DNA of 64,000 nt from Acidobacteriota bacterium (GCA_019639175.1 JAHBSK010000001.1:124001-188000); one strand, 5' to 3'; shown: positions 43,257 to 53,545, counted from the first letter of the stretch. Notes: generated by a model not told the origin, from the letters alone. Made by a program: numbers and translations.

Positions 43257-44384
43257 TCAGAGACTAACGGTTTCAACGATCTCAAGGTCAAATGCCTCGA
43301 GGGCGTTTATCTTTGGGGGGTGATTAGACAGCAGCCGTATTTTGGTCAGGCCCAGATCTTTCAATATCTGGGCGCCGATGCCGTAGTCGTGGACCTTTCC
43401 GTAACCAGTTTCGCGTTTTGCCGATTGAAAATCAACATTCTTTTCCTGCATCAGGGCATAGGTTCTGAGCTGGTTGACCAGATCGAGGTCATTGTCGCGC
43501 TGACGCATATATAGCAGAACTCCCAAACCCTTCTCACCGATCATCTTCAGCGAATCCTGCATGGCCGGGCCGGCCTCGCCGACAGTTGCCCCGAACATTG
43601 CAAAGGTCACATTCTCGGTTTGGACGCGAACCAGAACAGGCTCGGTTGCACCGGAAATATCACCGAAGGAAAGCGCGACGTGGTTTTCGCCGTTTATCGC
43701 GTTCTCATAAACATACGCCCTGGCCGTTCCGTGAATGGTCGGCAGTTCGGTCTCGACGACGCGGCGGACAAGTGTTTCCTTTTCAACGCGATAACGGACG
43801 AGGTCGGCGACCGAGATGATCTTAAGCCCGTGTTTTTGGGCAAATGCCTCAAGTTCCGGCATTCGCGCCATCGTGCCGTCATCGTTCATCACCTCACAGA
43901 TGACCGCCGCCGGCTGCAAGCCGGCTATGCGGGCGATGTCAACGCTTGCTTCGGTCTGCCCGACACGCACCAGAACACCGCCCTTCTTTGCCCTTAAGGG
44001 AAACACATGACCGGGACGGGCGAGGTCATGTGGACGCGTTGCCGGATCGACCGCCGTCAGGATGGTCTTTGCACGGTCTGCGGCCGAGATGCCCGTCGTA
44101 ACGCCTTCACGGGCCTCAATGGAGATCGTGAACGCCGTTCCCATGCTGGAAGTGTTGTGGGCGGTTTGCGGCGTCAACTGAAGCTCGTCACAGCGGTCTT
44201 CCGTCATGGGCAGACAGATAAGCCCGCGGCCATTGACCGCCATGAAATTTATTATTTCAGGCGTTACCTTTTCAGCCGCGCAAACAAGGTCGCCCTCATT
44301 TTCGCGATCCTCGTCATCCACGATGATTATCATTTTGCCGTCACGAATATCCGCAACAGCCTCTTCTATGGTGCTCAAAGGCAT
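43257..44384 (-). CDS. ribBA: RibBA with a degenerate GTP cyclohydrolase II half
   Basis: 375 residues from the ATG at 44384, where DHBP synthases normally begin ([16 protein letters not shown]). Residues 1-205 are an intact 3,4-dihydroxy-2-butanone-4-phosphate synthase: [42 protein letters not shown] and [15 protein letters not shown]. Residues 206-375 align with RibA, but the zinc ligands of the GDVFGS..CDCG motif are missing (it reads [16 protein letters not shown]), and the RQEGRGIGL substrate loop is RQRDNDLDL. The second half should not hydrolyse GTP. It resembles the RibBX type, in which that half is regulatory or structural. Confidence 0.93.
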   Translation of the reverse strand: MPLSTIEEAVADIRDGKMIIIVDDEDRENEGDLVCAAEKVTPEIINFMAVNGRGLICLPMTEDRCDELQLTPQTAHNTSSMGTAFTISIEAREGVTTGISAADRAKTILTAVDPATRPHDLARPGHVFPLRAKKGGVLVRVGQTEASVDIARIAGLQPAAVICEVMNDDGTMARMPELEAFAQKHGLKIISVADLVRYRVEKETLVRRVVETELPTIHGTARAYVYENAINGENHVALSFGDISGATEPVLVRVQTENVTFAMFGATVGEAGPAMQDSLKMIGEKGLGVLLYMRQRDNDLDLVNQLRTYALMQEKNVDFQSAKRETGYGKVHDYGIGAQILKDLGLTKIRLLSNHPPKINALEAFDLEIVETVSL

Positions 44385-44498
44385 TACTTCTGTTAAAAAA
44401 ATATGAAATCCAAGCATTTCGATTTTAACCAAATCGCACGGCTTTTGCGAACAACAGGAAGAGTTAACAAAACCGCAGAAGACGCATACAATTAAGCG

Positions 44499-45638
44499 AT
44501 GCCGCAAATGCTGAAACTTGCCGTCCGTTTCCTCGGCCTTGGCCGCGGCGGGCTGGCACGTTTTACGGCGATCCTGGCTGTTTTGGGCATTGCGGTGGCG
44601 GTCGCGGGTGTGATGGTGACATCGGCGGTCACTCGCGGTTTTCATTCGCAGTTAAAGGAAAAGCTGCTCGCCTCAACACCCCACGTAACCGTTTTTCGCC
44701 GCGACGGCAACCATATTGCCGACAGCACGGAGCTTCGCAAAAAGCTGTTGGATCTGAATGATGTTGATACGATCAGCGGAGCCGCATCGGTTCACACGGT
44801 CGTTGTCGGGAACGACAGCAGAGCATTCGCGATCCTCACTTCGGTGGACGCGGACGAGCGAGCCGGTGTTCGCATCGGACGGGAACTTGCCGAACGAATA
44901 GGCGTCAGGTCAGGCGATTGGGCGGAAATATTGGTATTTGCCGAAGGAGCGGAGCCGCGAACGACCCGTATCCTTATTACAGAGGTCATTGATTCCGGCG
45001 TTTACGATGTCGATTTGGTGACGATCAACTCCTCGCCGGTCGAATTTGCGGCGATAACCGGCGTTGACCGGTTCACACCTGACGAACTGCGGCTTGAATT
45101 AAAAGACGCGATGACATCGGAAACCGTTGCTGAAAAGATCAAAACAGTTGTCGGCGATGAATTTCGCGTTCTCGGATGGCAGGAAGCGAACCGTCCGGTA
45201 CTTTCCGCGCTCGATCTCGAATCCAGAGCGGCGTTCCTGATCTTTCTTTTCGTCGGCATCATCGCCGCCGCAAATATCGCCGCTGCTGTTTCGCTGCTCG
45301 TCGCGGAAAGGCGCGCTGACATAGCCGTGCTGCGTTCGTGCGGCATCAGAACGCGGCAGGTTATCTCGATCTTTCTGGCACAGGCGGTGATGGTCGGTTT
45401 TGCGGGGGCAGTTACAGGTGTCGTGCTTGGTTTTGCGGTGTCATGGCTGGTGAATGGCCTGTGGACGATAAACATTCCCGGCGACGTTTATCTGGTGAAC
45501 ACATTTCGGCTGATGCCGTCATGGGCCGATGCGGCCGCTGCAGTTCCGGCGGCGATACTGCTTGCGGCAATAGCAGGCCTGTATCCCGCGCTTGCCGCGA
45601 CGCGTGTTAAACCCATCGAGAACCTGAAACGGCATTGA
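44499..45638 (+). CDS. LolC/E-like ABC transporter permease
   Basis: 379 residues of the FtsX/MacB permease superfamily: one membrane helix near the N-terminus (about 22-45), a periplasmic domain (about 46-240) and three C-terminal helices (about 245-375). The [22 protein letters not shown] coupling segment and the [17 protein letters not shown] end are typical of LolC/LolE lipoprotein-release permeases. The ATPase partner is not next to it. It converges with galU. Confidence 0.85.
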   Translation: MPQMLKLAVRFLGLGRGGLARFTAILAVLGIAVAVAGVMVTSAVTRGFHSQLKEKLLASTPHVTVFRRDGNHIADSTELRKKLLDLNDVDTISGAASVHTVVVGNDSRAFAILTSVDADERAGVRIGRELAERIGVRSGDWAEILVFAEGAEPRTTRILITEVIDSGVYDVDLVTINSSPVEFAAITGVDRFTPDELRLELKDAMTSETVAEKIKTVVGDEFRVLGWQEANRPVLSALDLESRAAFLIFLFVGIIAAANIAAAVSLLVAERRADIAVLRSCGIRTRQVISIFLAQAVMVGFAGAVTGVVLGFAVSWLVNGLWTINIPGDVYLVNTFRLMPSWADAAAAVPAAILLAAIAGLYPALAATRVKPIENLKRH

Positions 45639-45643
45639 CCCGC

Positions 45644-46513
45644 TTACAGATCAAGCGACCGAAGGTAGTTTCTAAAATCCTCGCCCAGGTCGTCGCGTTT
45701 CAATGCGTATTCCACCGTTGCGATGAGAAAGCCGAGTTTGTCGCCCGCGTCATGACGCGTTCCGTCCAGCCTGACGGCATAGAAAGGCCGCTTTTTGAGC
45801 AGGAGCCGCATTGCGTCAGTTATCTGTATCTCTCCGCCGGAACCGGGTTTGGTTTCCTCGATCGCCTCAAAAATATCCGGTGTGAAAATATAACGGCCGA
45901 TTATCGCAAGGTCGGACGGAGCATCCTCATAAGCGGGTTTTTCGACCATGTCATTGATCTTAAAAACACCCGGCGAAACTTCTTCGGCGTCGATCACGCC
46001 AAAGCGTGAGATGGCCTCGCCCTCGACCTGCATCGTCGCAACGACAGGACAGCCAAATTCCTCATAGATCTTTATCATCTGCGCCAGAGCTGGAACCTCG
46101 GCGTCAACGATGTCATCCGCCAGCAGTGCTGCGAAAGGTTCGTCGCCGACAAAATCTTTTGCCTGATAGATGGCGTGTCCCAAACCGAGCGCCTGCTTTT
46201 GCCTTGTATAGCTGATCTTGGCGATGTCGGTGATGGCGCGGACCTGTTTGAACATCTCGTCCTTGCCGCGCTCTTTCAGCATCTGTTCAAGCTCGAACGA
46301 GATGTCAAAATGATTCTCGATGGCGCTTTTGTCGCGGCCCGTGATGATGAGGATAGAGTCGATGCCGCTTGCCACGGCCTCTTCGACCGAATACTGAATA
46401 AGGGGTTTATCCACCAAAGGCAGCATTTCCTTTGGCGAAGCTTTTGTCGCCGGAAGAAAACGCGTGCCGAGTCCGGCGGCGGGAAAAACTGCTTTTCTGA
46501 CTTTCTTTAACAT
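45644..46513 (-). CDS. galU: UTP-glucose-1-phosphate uridylyltransferase
   Basis: Makes UDP-glucose for polysaccharide and glycolipid synthesis. 289 residues from the ATG at 46513 (MLKKVRKAVFPAAGLGTRFLPATKASPKEML), the standard nucleotide-binding start. PLVDKPLIQYSVEEA, FEQMLKERGK-like, ALGLGHAIYQAK, ALLADDIVDAE and a KPGSGGEIQITDAM segment all match. Confidence 0.95.
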   Translation of the reverse strand: MLKKVRKAVFPAAGLGTRFLPATKASPKEMLPLVDKPLIQYSVEEAVASGIDSILIITGRDKSAIENHFDISFELEQMLKERGKDEMFKQVRAITDIAKISYTRQKQALGLGHAIYQAKDFVGDEPFAALLADDIVDAEVPALAQMIKIYEEFGCPVVATMQVEGEAISRFGVIDAEEVSPGVFKINDMVEKPAYEDAPSDLAIIGRYIFTPDIFEAIEETKPGSGGEIQITDAMRLLLKKRPFYAVRLDGTRHDAGDKLGFLIATVEYALKRDDLGEDFRNYLRSLDL

Positions 46514-46634
46514 ATAAAACAACTGCCCTGACCAAAGCGTTGATTCTAATATAAACCTTGAATACTGGCAATTTTCGCGTTTTACGTCTAAACTTCCGAA
46601 AATCTCTCTTCTCCCCAAAAACGGAGGCAGAAAA

Positions 46635-48203
46635 TTGAATACCGAAGAAACCACAGAGAATGAACTGTCCAAAATGTCGTTTGCCTACAGATTTCTTGCA
46701 CGCGTTGAGCGGGTGGGAAATATGCTGCCGCATCCGGCGACGCTTTTTGTGATCCTGGCGGTCATCGTGCTTATATTGTCCGCCATCACTTCATATTTTG
46801 AGGTGTCGGTAACGCATCCCGGCACCGGCGAGCAGATAACGGCGGTCAGCCTTCTGAATACAGACGGCCTTCATCGCATACTCACGTCGCTGGTGACAAA
46901 TTTCACCGGCTTTGCCCCGCTTGGCATCGTTCTGGTCGCGCTTTTGGGAATCGCGGTCGCAGAGACCAGCGGACTTATCTCCGCAATGATCCGCCTTGTT
47001 GTTATCAAGGCGCCGGACAAACTTTTGACGGCGGTCGTGGTCTTTGCCGGCGTCATCTCTAACGTGGCAAGCGATGTCGGTTACGTGGTTGTGATACCGC
47101 TTGGGGCGGTGATATTTCACGCTGTCGGACGCCATCCGCTGGTCGGATTGGCAGCGGCTTTTGCGGGTGTCTCGGGCGGATTTGCGGCAAATATTTTCAT
47201 CGGCCCCGGCGACACGCTTCTGGCGGGAATAACGCAGGAAGGAGCGCGGATCATCAACGCCGCCTATGAGGTGTCGCCTGCCGCCAACTATTACTTTCTC
47301 AGCGCATCGACTTTCCTTGTGACCATTGCCGGAACGATCGTTACCGAAAAGGTCATTGCCCCCAGGCTTGGCGAATACAGATCGGAAGACGCCGAAGAGA
47401 CCGGAGCGGAAGGCCTGACCGTGCTCAAACCCAATGAAAAGCGCGGGCTTGTTTTCGCTGCGGTCACGCTGGTTGTCATGGTCATAATTGTCCTTTCGGG
47501 CCTGTTGCCTGAGAACGGATTTTTGCTTGACCCGAAGACCGGAGGATTTCTGACCTCGCCTTTTCTGCGCGGTATTGTCTCGATCATTTTCTTTGGAGGA
47601 TTGTTCCTTGGGCTGGCATACGGCATAGGCGCCGGCACGATGAGAAACGACGCCGACGTGATGAATGCCATGGAAGACGGGATGAAGTCGATGTCGGCAT
47701 ACCTTGTGCTGGCGTTCTTTGCCGCTCAGTTCGTTGCGTTCTTTAACTGGACCAATCTCGGCCTGATCACGGCGGTCGAGGGAGCGGAACTTCTCAGGTC
47801 GCTGAACATCGGCGGTGTGCCGCTTATTATATCGTTCGTGATAGTGACTATCTTGCTTGACCTGCTGGTTGGCAGCGCGTCGGCAAAATGGGTCGTAATG
47901 GCTCCGGTCTTTGTCCCGATGCTGATGCTGCTGGGCTATTCACCGGAAATGACACAGGCCGCCTATCGTGTCGGTGACAGCGTCGCAAATATCGTCACAC
48001 CATTGATGACATATTTTCCGCTGATCGTTGTCTTTGCACAGAAATATGACAAAAAAGCGGGTATCGGAACCATCATTGCCCTGATGATGCCGTATTCCAT
48101 CGTGTTCTTTATTTCATGGACGGTGCTGCTCGTGGTCTGGTATCTGCTGGGCCTGCCTCTCGGCCCCGGCGCCGGGATATATTATGAGGCTCCGGCGTTA
48201 TAA
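46635..48203 (+). CDS. AbgT-family transporter
   Basis: 522 residues, about 10-12 membrane helices with the AbgT signature segments [48 protein letters not shown] and [22 protein letters not shown]. The family takes up p-aminobenzoyl-glutamate or exports sulfonamides. The start codon is TTG at 46635, chosen because GGAGG (46623-46627) sits seven bases before it; no ATG in the first 14 codons would use that site. Divergent from galU. Confidence 0.92.
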   Translation: MNTEETTENELSKMSFAYRFLARVERVGNMLPHPATLFVILAVIVLILSAITSYFEVSVTHPGTGEQITAVSLLNTDGLHRILTSLVTNFTGFAPLGIVLVALLGIAVAETSGLISAMIRLVVIKAPDKLLTAVVVFAGVISNVASDVGYVVVIPLGAVIFHAVGRHPLVGLAAAFAGVSGGFAANIFIGPGDTLLAGITQEGARIINAAYEVSPAANYYFLSASTFLVTIAGTIVTEKVIAPRLGEYRSEDAEETGAEGLTVLKPNEKRGLVFAAVTLVVMVIIVLSGLLPENGFLLDPKTGGFLTSPFLRGIVSIIFFGGLFLGLAYGIGAGTMRNDADVMNAMEDGMKSMSAYLVLAFFAAQFVAFFNWTNLGLITAVEGAELLRSLNIGGVPLIISFVIVTILLDLLVGSASAKWVVMAPVFVPMLMLLGYSPEMTQAAYRVGDSVANIVTPLMTYFPLIVVFAQKYDKKAGIGTIIALMMPYSIVFFISWTVLLVVWYLLGLPLGPGAGIYYEAPAL

Positions 48204-48322
48204 GCCTTGTCAGGTTGTGTAAAATCTCTGTGTGTTTATTGTGACAAGAGCGAAAAAGTAATAAAATCCGTAATTTGACACGTTTGCACGGCGGTCTTTT
48301 GGCCGCCGAATTTATTTCAGTT

Positions 48323-49606
48323 ATGCTTGACCTCAATTTTGTACGTGAAAACCTTGACCTGGTTCGCCAGGCGCTTGCCAACCGGAAGTTTCCGGCGGAC
48401 GCCCTGGACAGATTCATGGAAATGGACGCCGACCGCCGAAAGGTCATCCTTGAATCGGACGAGATAAATCGCAAGCGAAATCTTTACAGCAAAGAGATCG
48501 GCGAACTGATGAAGCAGGGTAAAGGCGAAGAGGCCAAGGCCATCAGGAACGAGGTTGCCGAGTTCAAGGAACGGCAGGCGCTGCTGGAAGACAAAAGAGA
48601 CCACGCCGAAGCTGAAATGCGTGACCTGTTGGCAGGTTTGCCGAATATTCCGGCGGATGATGTCCCGGTCGGGGCGGATGAATCGGCAAACGTCGAGATA
48701 AGAAAATGGGGCGAACCAAAGGAATTTGGTTTTGAGGTGAAAGATCACGTCGATCTGGGCGAGGCGCTCGGCATTCTTGACCTTGAGCGGGCAACAAAGA
48801 TTGCCGGAGCGCGGTTTGCCATCCTGAACGGCGCGGGCGCTCGGCTGGAACGGGCATTGGTAAATTTCATGCTCGATATACACACGCGTGAGCATGGATA
48901 CACCGAAACGCTGCCGCCTTTTTTGGTGAACCGGACGGCGCTTTTCGGTACAAATCAACTGCCGAAATTTGAGGATGACCTCTTTCACATAAAGGATGAT
49001 CGCGGATTTGCACTGATACCGACCGCCGAGGTGCCAGTTACGAACTATCACAGCGAAGAGATACTGGATGCCAAGGACCTGCCGAAATATTACACCGCTT
49101 ACACACCCTGTTTTCGCAGCGAGGCGGGCAGCTATGGCCGCGATACGCGCGGCCTGATTCGTCAGCACCAGTTTGAAAAGGTCGAGCTTGTAAAGATCTG
49201 TTTGCCCGAAGAATCCGAGAACGAACACGAAAAGCTGACCGAAAACGCCGAAAAGATATTGCAGCTTCTTGGCCTGCCTTATCGTACGGTCGTGCTATCG
49301 ACGGGCGACATGGGCTTTGGCGCGAAAAAGACCTATGACATCGAGGTTTGGCTGCCGTCACAAAATACTTACCGCGAGATCTCAAGCTGTTCAAACTGCG
49401 GCGATTTTCAGGCTCGGCGAATGAACCTCCGTTTTCGACGCGCGGGCGGAGCCAAACCCGAATTTGCCCATACGCTCAACGGCAGCGGCCTCGCCGTCGG
49501 CAGAACGTGGATCGCTATCCTGGAAAACTATCAGCAAGAGGACGGCTCCATTCATATTCCTGAAATATTGTCGCCCTATATGTATGGGCTAACAAAGATC
49601 GGCTAG
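48323..49606 (+). CDS. serS: Seryl-tRNA synthetase
   Basis: 427 residues from the ATG at 48323 ([14 protein letters not shown]), the family N-terminus. Antiparallel coiled-coil arm (about 28-105) that holds the long variable arm of tRNA-Ser, then the class II core: motif 2 [29 protein letters not shown] and motif 3 [20 protein letters not shown]. Followed by a mazEF pair. Confidence 0.96.
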   Translation: MLDLNFVRENLDLVRQALANRKFPADALDRFMEMDADRRKVILESDEINRKRNLYSKEIGELMKQGKGEEAKAIRNEVAEFKERQALLEDKRDHAEAEMRDLLAGLPNIPADDVPVGADESANVEIRKWGEPKEFGFEVKDHVDLGEALGILDLERATKIAGARFAILNGAGARLERALVNFMLDIHTREHGYTETLPPFLVNRTALFGTNQLPKFEDDLFHIKDDRGFALIPTAEVPVTNYHSEEILDAKDLPKYYTAYTPCFRSEAGSYGRDTRGLIRQHQFEKVELVKICLPEESENEHEKLTENAEKILQLLGLPYRTVVLSTGDMGFGAKKTYDIEVWLPSQNTYREISSCSNCGDFQARRMNLRFRRAGGAKPEFAHTLNGSGLAVGRTWIAILENYQQEDGSIHIPEILSPYMYGLTKIG

Positions 49607-49642
49607 GGAGCGCACTTGCGTCCTTTTCGTCCCTTATGCCTC

Positions 49643-49678
49643 TTGTAATAAACGACACAGGAGGCCTAAGCGACAAAA
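49643..49678. repeat. Hairpin between serS and mazEF
   Basis: TTATGCCTCTTGT pairs imperfectly with ACAGGAGGCCTAA (11 of 13). It may end the serS transcript, though no T-run follows. Confidence 0.35.
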
Positions 49679-49712
49679 GGGGCAAGTCACAGATTGACCA
49701 AGCCGGAAAATG

Positions 49713-49729
49713 TAATTACGATGTAATTA
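49713..49729 (+). promoter_or_regulatory. Palindromic operator at the mazE start codon
   Basis: TAATTAC-GAT-GTAATTA, a perfect 7+3+7 inverted repeat whose last base is the A of the mazE ATG (49729). The position fits repression by a MazE-MazF complex. Confidence 0.6.
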
Positions 49730-49980
49730 TGAAAGCCCAGATAATTCAGATCGGGAACTCTCAGGGTATCCGCATTCCAAAGGTTTTGCTCGAGGAAACC
49801 GGCCTTTCCGGTGAGGTTGAGCTGGAATCGACCGATGACGGCGGTATATTGATAAAGAACATAAGAAGGCCGAGAGGGACATGGGAAGCTGCTTTCAAGG
49901 CACTTAACGAACTTGATGACGACATAGCGAACGCGGACGTACCCGCGGCCGATTTCGACAAGAAAGATTGGAAATGGTAA
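49729..49980 (+). CDS. mazE: MazE-like AbrB-fold antitoxin
   Basis: 83 residues. An N-terminal swapped-hairpin AbrB fold (MKAQIIQIGNSQGIRIPKVLLEETG) binds DNA; the acidic C-terminus (ALNELDDDIANADVPAADFDKKDWKW) would wrap the toxin. Its stop overlaps the toxin start, the classic order. The palindrome at 49713-49729 is a likely operator. Confidence 0.88.
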   Translation: MKAQIIQIGNSQGIRIPKVLLEETGLSGEVELESTDDGGILIKNIRRPRGTWEAAFKALNELDDDIANADVPAADFDKKDWKW

Positions 49981-50294
49981 AGCGATTTGAGGTCTATCTC
50001 ATCAACCTTGACGAACGGGTCACGGACGACCCGAGGAACACACGTCCTGGTGTTGTCATCTCGCCCGACGAGATGAACAAGTTTGTCGAACACGTCATTA
50101 TTGCCCCGATGGCTTCGACAAATGCTAAATTTCCCACGCGCATCCCGGTCGAATTTCTGAATGCCGAGCGTTTTATCATTCTCGATCAGATACGTTCCGT
50201 TGATAAAGAAAGGCTTGTAAAAAAGATCGGCGAGTTAAATAAAAAGACGGCCAAAGCCGTCCTTGATCTGCTGCATGAATTGTTTGCGGAATAG
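49974..50294 (+). CDS. mazF: MazF/PemK-family mRNA interferase
   Basis: 106 residues. KRFEVYLINLDERVTDDPRNTRPGVVISPDEMN is the PemK-like SH3-type start with a conserved Arg-Pro-Gly; IIAPMASTNAKFPTRIPV and RFIILDQIRSVDKERL follow. MazF toxins cut single-stranded RNA at short motifs. The ATG at 49974 overlaps mazE; an ATG two codons earlier is possible. It converges with mazG, 13 bases away. Confidence 0.88.
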   Translation: MVKRFEVYLINLDERVTDDPRNTRPGVVISPDEMNKFVEHVIIAPMASTNAKFPTRIPVEFLNAERFIILDQIRSVDKERLVKKIGELNKKTAKAVLDLLHELFAE

Positions 50295-50307
50295 CGGTTT
50301 TTGCAGT

Positions 50308-51126
50308 TTAGTCGGCGGCCGCAAAGCTCTTTTTGGCCTCGTCCCAGATCCGGTCAAGTTCTTTCAGATCGGTCTCTTCAAATTTTCGCCCCGAATCCTT
50401 CATCCGGTTCTCAATAAATCCGAATCTTTTCCGGAATTTGCGGTTTGTCCTTTTCAGGGCCGTTTCAGGCTCAATGTCCAGCTTTCGGGCCAGATTTGCA
50501 ATTACAAAAAGAATGTCGCCGATCTCTTCTTCGATCTTTTCCGGTGATGAACCGTTCGCGATCTCGGCCTTCAGCTCATTCACTTCCTCATCCAGTTTTT
50601 CAAAGACCTGCTCGGCATTTTCCCAATCAAAGCCGACCTTGGCGGCTTTTTTTGTCAATTTCAGGGCCTCAAGCAAGCCCGGAAAATGCACCGGAACGTC
50701 GTCCAGCATCGAATCGTTTACTTTTTCCGCTTTGCCCGAAGCCTTTCGCTCGTTTGCCTTTAGCGTGTCCCAGTTGTCCAGAACGTCCCGAGCCTTCTCG
50801 AGCTTTGTGTCCGAAAAAACGTGCGGATGGCGCAATATCAGCTTTTTGGTCACGCCTTCGGCGACATCGTCTATTGTAAAATCGCCTCGTTCGGCCCCGA
50901 TGGTGGAATGAAAGACGACCTGAAGAAGCAGATCGCCGAGTTCCTCTTTCAGGTTTGTGATATCTCCGGTCTTGTCGACTTCCTGAATGGCGTCAAATGT
51001 TTCGTACGCCTCTTCCAGCAAATATTGCGAAAGCGAGGCGTAGGTTTGTTCGGCGTCCCACGGACAACCGCCGGGAGCGCGGAGGCGAGCCATTACGTTG
51101 ACCAATTCATCAAAACTTTTGGACAT
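50308..51126 (-). CDS. mazG: Nucleoside triphosphate pyrophosphohydrolase
   Basis: 272 residues with two MazG repeats: the first has GGCPWDAEQTYASLSQYLLEEAYE and EELGDLLLQVVFH, the second WENAEQVFEKLDEEVNEL and EEEIGDILFVIANLARK, each an EExxE...ExxD metal site. Hydrolyses NTPs to NMP and PPi and, in E. coli, lowers (p)ppGpp. In E. coli it is the third gene of mazEFG; here it faces mazEF on the opposite strand. Confidence 0.95.
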   Translation of the reverse strand: MSKSFDELVNVMARLRAPGGCPWDAEQTYASLSQYLLEEAYETFDAIQEVDKTGDITNLKEELGDLLLQVVFHSTIGAERGDFTIDDVAEGVTKKLILRHPHVFSDTKLEKARDVLDNWDTLKANERKASGKAEKVNDSMLDDVPVHFPGLLEALKLTKKAAKVGFDWENAEQVFEKLDEEVNELKAEIANGSSPEKIEEEIGDILFVIANLARKLDIEPETALKRTNRKFRKRFGFIENRMKDSGRKFEETDLKELDRIWDEAKKSFAAAD

Positions 51127-51253
51127 AGCATTTATTAAAATCCAGTCGGCGATGGAAGTCCAATCGGTTTGAAAGACCTTTTCTCCGCGTTGCCGGCAAC
51201 ACTTCCAAGACCGCGCTCCAAAATGCTACTATCTGAGAAAAGACCTTAAGGCT

Positions 51254-51799
51254 ATGATCGGACACGAAGACAACGAAGAAGTTACATTCAAGGTATCGGA
51301 CCGCCGCAAATTCAATCCGGACGGTACGCTGAAAGACGGCGTCGAATTGACACCCGAACCGCCGGTGCCGATACCCACTGAGGACAGCGGTGAAATGACG
51401 GCGCAGGCAGCGGCTCCGGCTGTGGAAAGCCCGGCAGAATCCGTCGGGGAAGACATCGACGACATGGAAGATGTGCCGGGCGCGGACGATCCGGCAAGTT
51501 TTGTGAATTTTCTTTCCACGCTTGCGACCAATGCAGCAGCCGCTCTCGGCGCGGTGCCTCATCCGGCGACGGGCCAGCGTTCGCTTGATCTGGATACGGG
51601 CAAATACTGGCTTGATGTTTTGGGCATGATAAAGGACAAGACCGAAGGAAATCTCCATCCGCAGGAATCGCGTCTTTTGGAAGGACTTCTCGGAGATCTT
51701 CGTATGCAGTATGTGACGATGGTCCGCGCGACCGAGGAAAAGCTGAAAGCCCAGGCCGCCAAGAAATTCTCGGACGCGGACATTTTGGGGAAGAAATAG
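51254..51799 (+). CDS. DUF1844 protein
   Basis: 181 residues. A disordered acidic N-terminal half (about 1-75, Pro/Ala/Glu-rich) leads into a DUF1844 domain (about 78-170: FVNFLSTLATNAAAALGAVPHP, DLDTGKYWLDVLGMIKDKTEGNL and ESRLLEGLLGDLRMQYV). Function unknown; typical of Acidobacteriota and Deltaproteobacteria. Confidence 0.88.
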   Translation: MIGHEDNEEVTFKVSDRRKFNPDGTLKDGVELTPEPPVPIPTEDSGEMTAQAAAPAVESPAESVGEDIDDMEDVPGADDPASFVNFLSTLATNAAAALGAVPHPATGQRSLDLDTGKYWLDVLGMIKDKTEGNLHPQESRLLEGLLGDLRMQYVTMVRATEEKLKAQAAKKFSDADILGKK

Positions 51800-51803
51800 A
51801 TCA

Positions 51804-51903
51804 GCCACGGAGCGCACCGAGAGGGTTAGGTTGAAAAGTATTTCCGCGAAATGTTTATTCGCGGCGGTTCTTACGTTTTAAGCGTCTCTGTGTTCTCTGT
51901 GGC
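51804..51903. repeat. Nested intergenic palindrome
   Basis: Inner perfect hairpin CCGCGAA (51844-51850) / TTCGCGG (51858-51864), with outer imperfect arms 51804-51823 and 51886-51903 (CTCTGTG / CACCGAG-type words). Same word family as 14910-15071. Confidence 0.65.
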
Positions 51904-51914
51904 AAAAATTCTAA

Positions 51915-52673
51915 ATGAAACTCACATTTCTTGGAACTGGAACTTCCACCGGCGTTCCGTCCATCGCCTGCGATTGCGAAACGTGCCGTTCTGACGATCC
52001 GCGTGACAAACGGCTTCGGGTTTCGGTTCTGGTGGAACACGCCGGGAAGACGATATTGGTCGATACGTCTGCCGATTTTCGCCAGCAGGCATTGCGGGCG
52101 AATATCCGCCACGTTGACGCCGTTCTGATAACGCATTGCCACGTCGATCACGTTTTTGGTTTGGACGACATCCGTCCGCTGAATTTTCGCTACGGGGCAA
52201 TGCCGATATTTGCCAACGACATTGCATGGGTCGATCTTCGCCGGATATTTCAATACATCTTTCAGCCGTCGCATTACGGCGGCGGCCTGCCGCAGCTTGT
52301 GCCGCACACTGTTTTTAACAAAGCTCCATTCTGCATCGGCGAGGTCGAGGTAACGCCGCTTGAGGTCATCCACGGCAAGCTGCCGGTGATCGCATATCGT
52401 TTTAATGATCTTGCCTACGCCACCGACCTGAAAACGATCCCGCCCGATTCGATGGACGGCCTGCGCGGTTTGGACGTGCTGGTGCTTGATTGTGTGCGCA
52501 TAAAACCTCATTCAACGCATCTGAACCTTGACGAAGCTCTCGCCATTATCGAAGACCTCAAACCCAAACGAGCCTACCTCACACACCTCAATCACGACAT
52601 CCTCCACGCCCGCGATTCAAAGCTCCTCCCCGAAAATGTCCATCTCGCCTACGACGGACTTGTTGTTGAATAA
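51915..52673 (+). CDS. MBL-fold metal-dependent hydrolase (PhnP-like)
   Basis: 252 residues. LGTGTSTGVPSIACDCETCRS at the start, the metal motif THCHVDH (about 75-81), TLEVIHGKLP-like His, AYATDLKTIP and a closing LTHLNHDILHARD. Arrangement and the N-terminal Cys-rich loop match PhnP-type phosphodiesterases, which hydrolyse cyclic phosphates. The physiological substrate here is uncertain since no C-P lyase genes are present. Confidence 0.9.
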   Translation: MKLTFLGTGTSTGVPSIACDCETCRSDDPRDKRLRVSVLVEHAGKTILVDTSADFRQQALRANIRHVDAVLITHCHVDHVFGLDDIRPLNFRYGAMPIFANDIAWVDLRRIFQYIFQPSHYGGGLPQLVPHTVFNKAPFCIGEVEVTPLEVIHGKLPVIAYRFNDLAYATDLKTIPPDSMDGLRGLDVLVLDCVRIKPHSTHLNLDEALAIIEDLKPKRAYLTHLNHDILHARDSKLLPENVHLAYDGLVVE

Positions 52674-52729
52674 GTGATCTCGAATTTGCGCAATATGACA
52701 GTGACGGGATAACCGATCTAGCAGTATAG

Positions 52730-52840
52730 TCACCATCAAATGGTCGTTGGTACGCCATTGGCAGTTATGATGACGAGGTATATGAAGAATACTGGGGACT
52801 ATCAACCGACATCCCGATAAGTAGTAAATATATACCGTAG
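52730..52840 (+). pseudogene. Possible C-terminal remnant of a lost gene
   Basis: An open frame of 36 codons without a start, reading GRWYAIGSYDDEVYEEYWG and then STDIPISSKYIP before a stop. The composition looks protein-like, but no family is recognised. It lies in the 237-base gap before the orphan AT-rich gene. Confidence 0.3.
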
Positions 52841-52910
52841 GAATTTTTCACGCTTTGGCTCGTGGGAAACCATCTGTCGAGGGCGGACATCAAAAAAAGG
52901 AGTCAAAAAA

Positions 52911-53480
52911 ATGGTTAAAAGAAAAATACAGGTAAGATCGTTAATAGCTACTCTGGGAATGATTGTAGTTATAGGGGCATTAGGCATTAACTATGCCCAA
53001 AACACAAACGAATCCAAATCACAAAAGAGACACTCCGTCGAGGAGATGGACAATAATGATGATGCGCGGAAAGAGATAGGAAAAAGCGCAATAGGGATGC
53101 AGGCTCTTACTAATATTGAGGCAAAAGAGTCTGACTGGCTTCTCACAAATGGAAGTTATCGACCAAAGATGGTAGGAGGGTCGGTCCAAGTAACTAGGAT
53201 GTCATTTGAGAAGAAAGATCGTGCGATTCATGTGTCAATATATGAATTTGAATCTCAAGAGGATCTTAAAGAAGCTCTCAATAATCCTCGTTCTCATGGC
53301 TATTCTGTGCCAATCAAAATAGGCGAATTTGGGGAAAAGATCTTTTTACAGGGAGGCAGTTTGGGCCAGATCCAATTCAAGACGGGCAGTTCTGTTATTA
53401 CAATTGCTGGTACTGCCGATGAAAAACTTGCCGAAAAATTTGCTAAACTCGTCGCGGAGGCATTAGTGAGCAGTCAGTAA
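52911..53480 (+). CDS. Exported or membrane-anchored protein of unknown function
   Basis: 189 residues with a strong ribosome binding site (AAAGGAG, 52897-52903). An N-terminal basic stretch and one hydrophobic helix (SLIATLGMIVVIGALGINYA) act as leader or anchor. The rest (about 60-189) is mixed alpha/beta: EKKDRAIHVSIYEFESQEDLKEA and a closing amphipathic helix. Base use is visibly richer in A and T than the flanking genes, so recent transfer is likely. Not recognised. Confidence 0.65.
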   Translation: MVKRKIQVRSLIATLGMIVVIGALGINYAQNTNESKSQKRHSVEEMDNNDDARKEIGKSAIGMQALTNIEAKESDWLLTNGSYRPKMVGGSVQVTRMSFEKKDRAIHVSIYEFESQEDLKEALNNPRSHGYSVPIKIGEFGEKIFLQGGSLGQIQFKTGSSVITIAGTADEKLAEKFAKLVAEALVSSQ

Positions 53481-53507
53481 GTAAATCTGTGAGTTTGATA
53501 GAGGAGG

Positions 53508-53545
53508 CCGGGCAAGTTCGATTTGTCCGGTCATTTTGTCTCTTT
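53508..53545 (+). terminator. Likely terminator of the 52911 gene
   Basis: Stem CCGGGCAA/TTGTCCGG (53508-53530) followed by ATTTTGTCTCTTTT. Confidence 0.55.

Noticed and set aside
44385..44498. FMN riboswitch before ribBA
   Set aside because: The gap is only 114 bases and lacks the conserved RFN-element helices.
44385..44645. N-terminal extension of ribBA
   Set aside because: The 87 extra codons are low in coding character and DHBP synthases start at the Met at 44384.
46514..46672. N-terminal extension of galU
   Set aside because: GalU begins with the KKVRKAVFPAAG strand; the upstream frame overlaps the divergent promoter zone.
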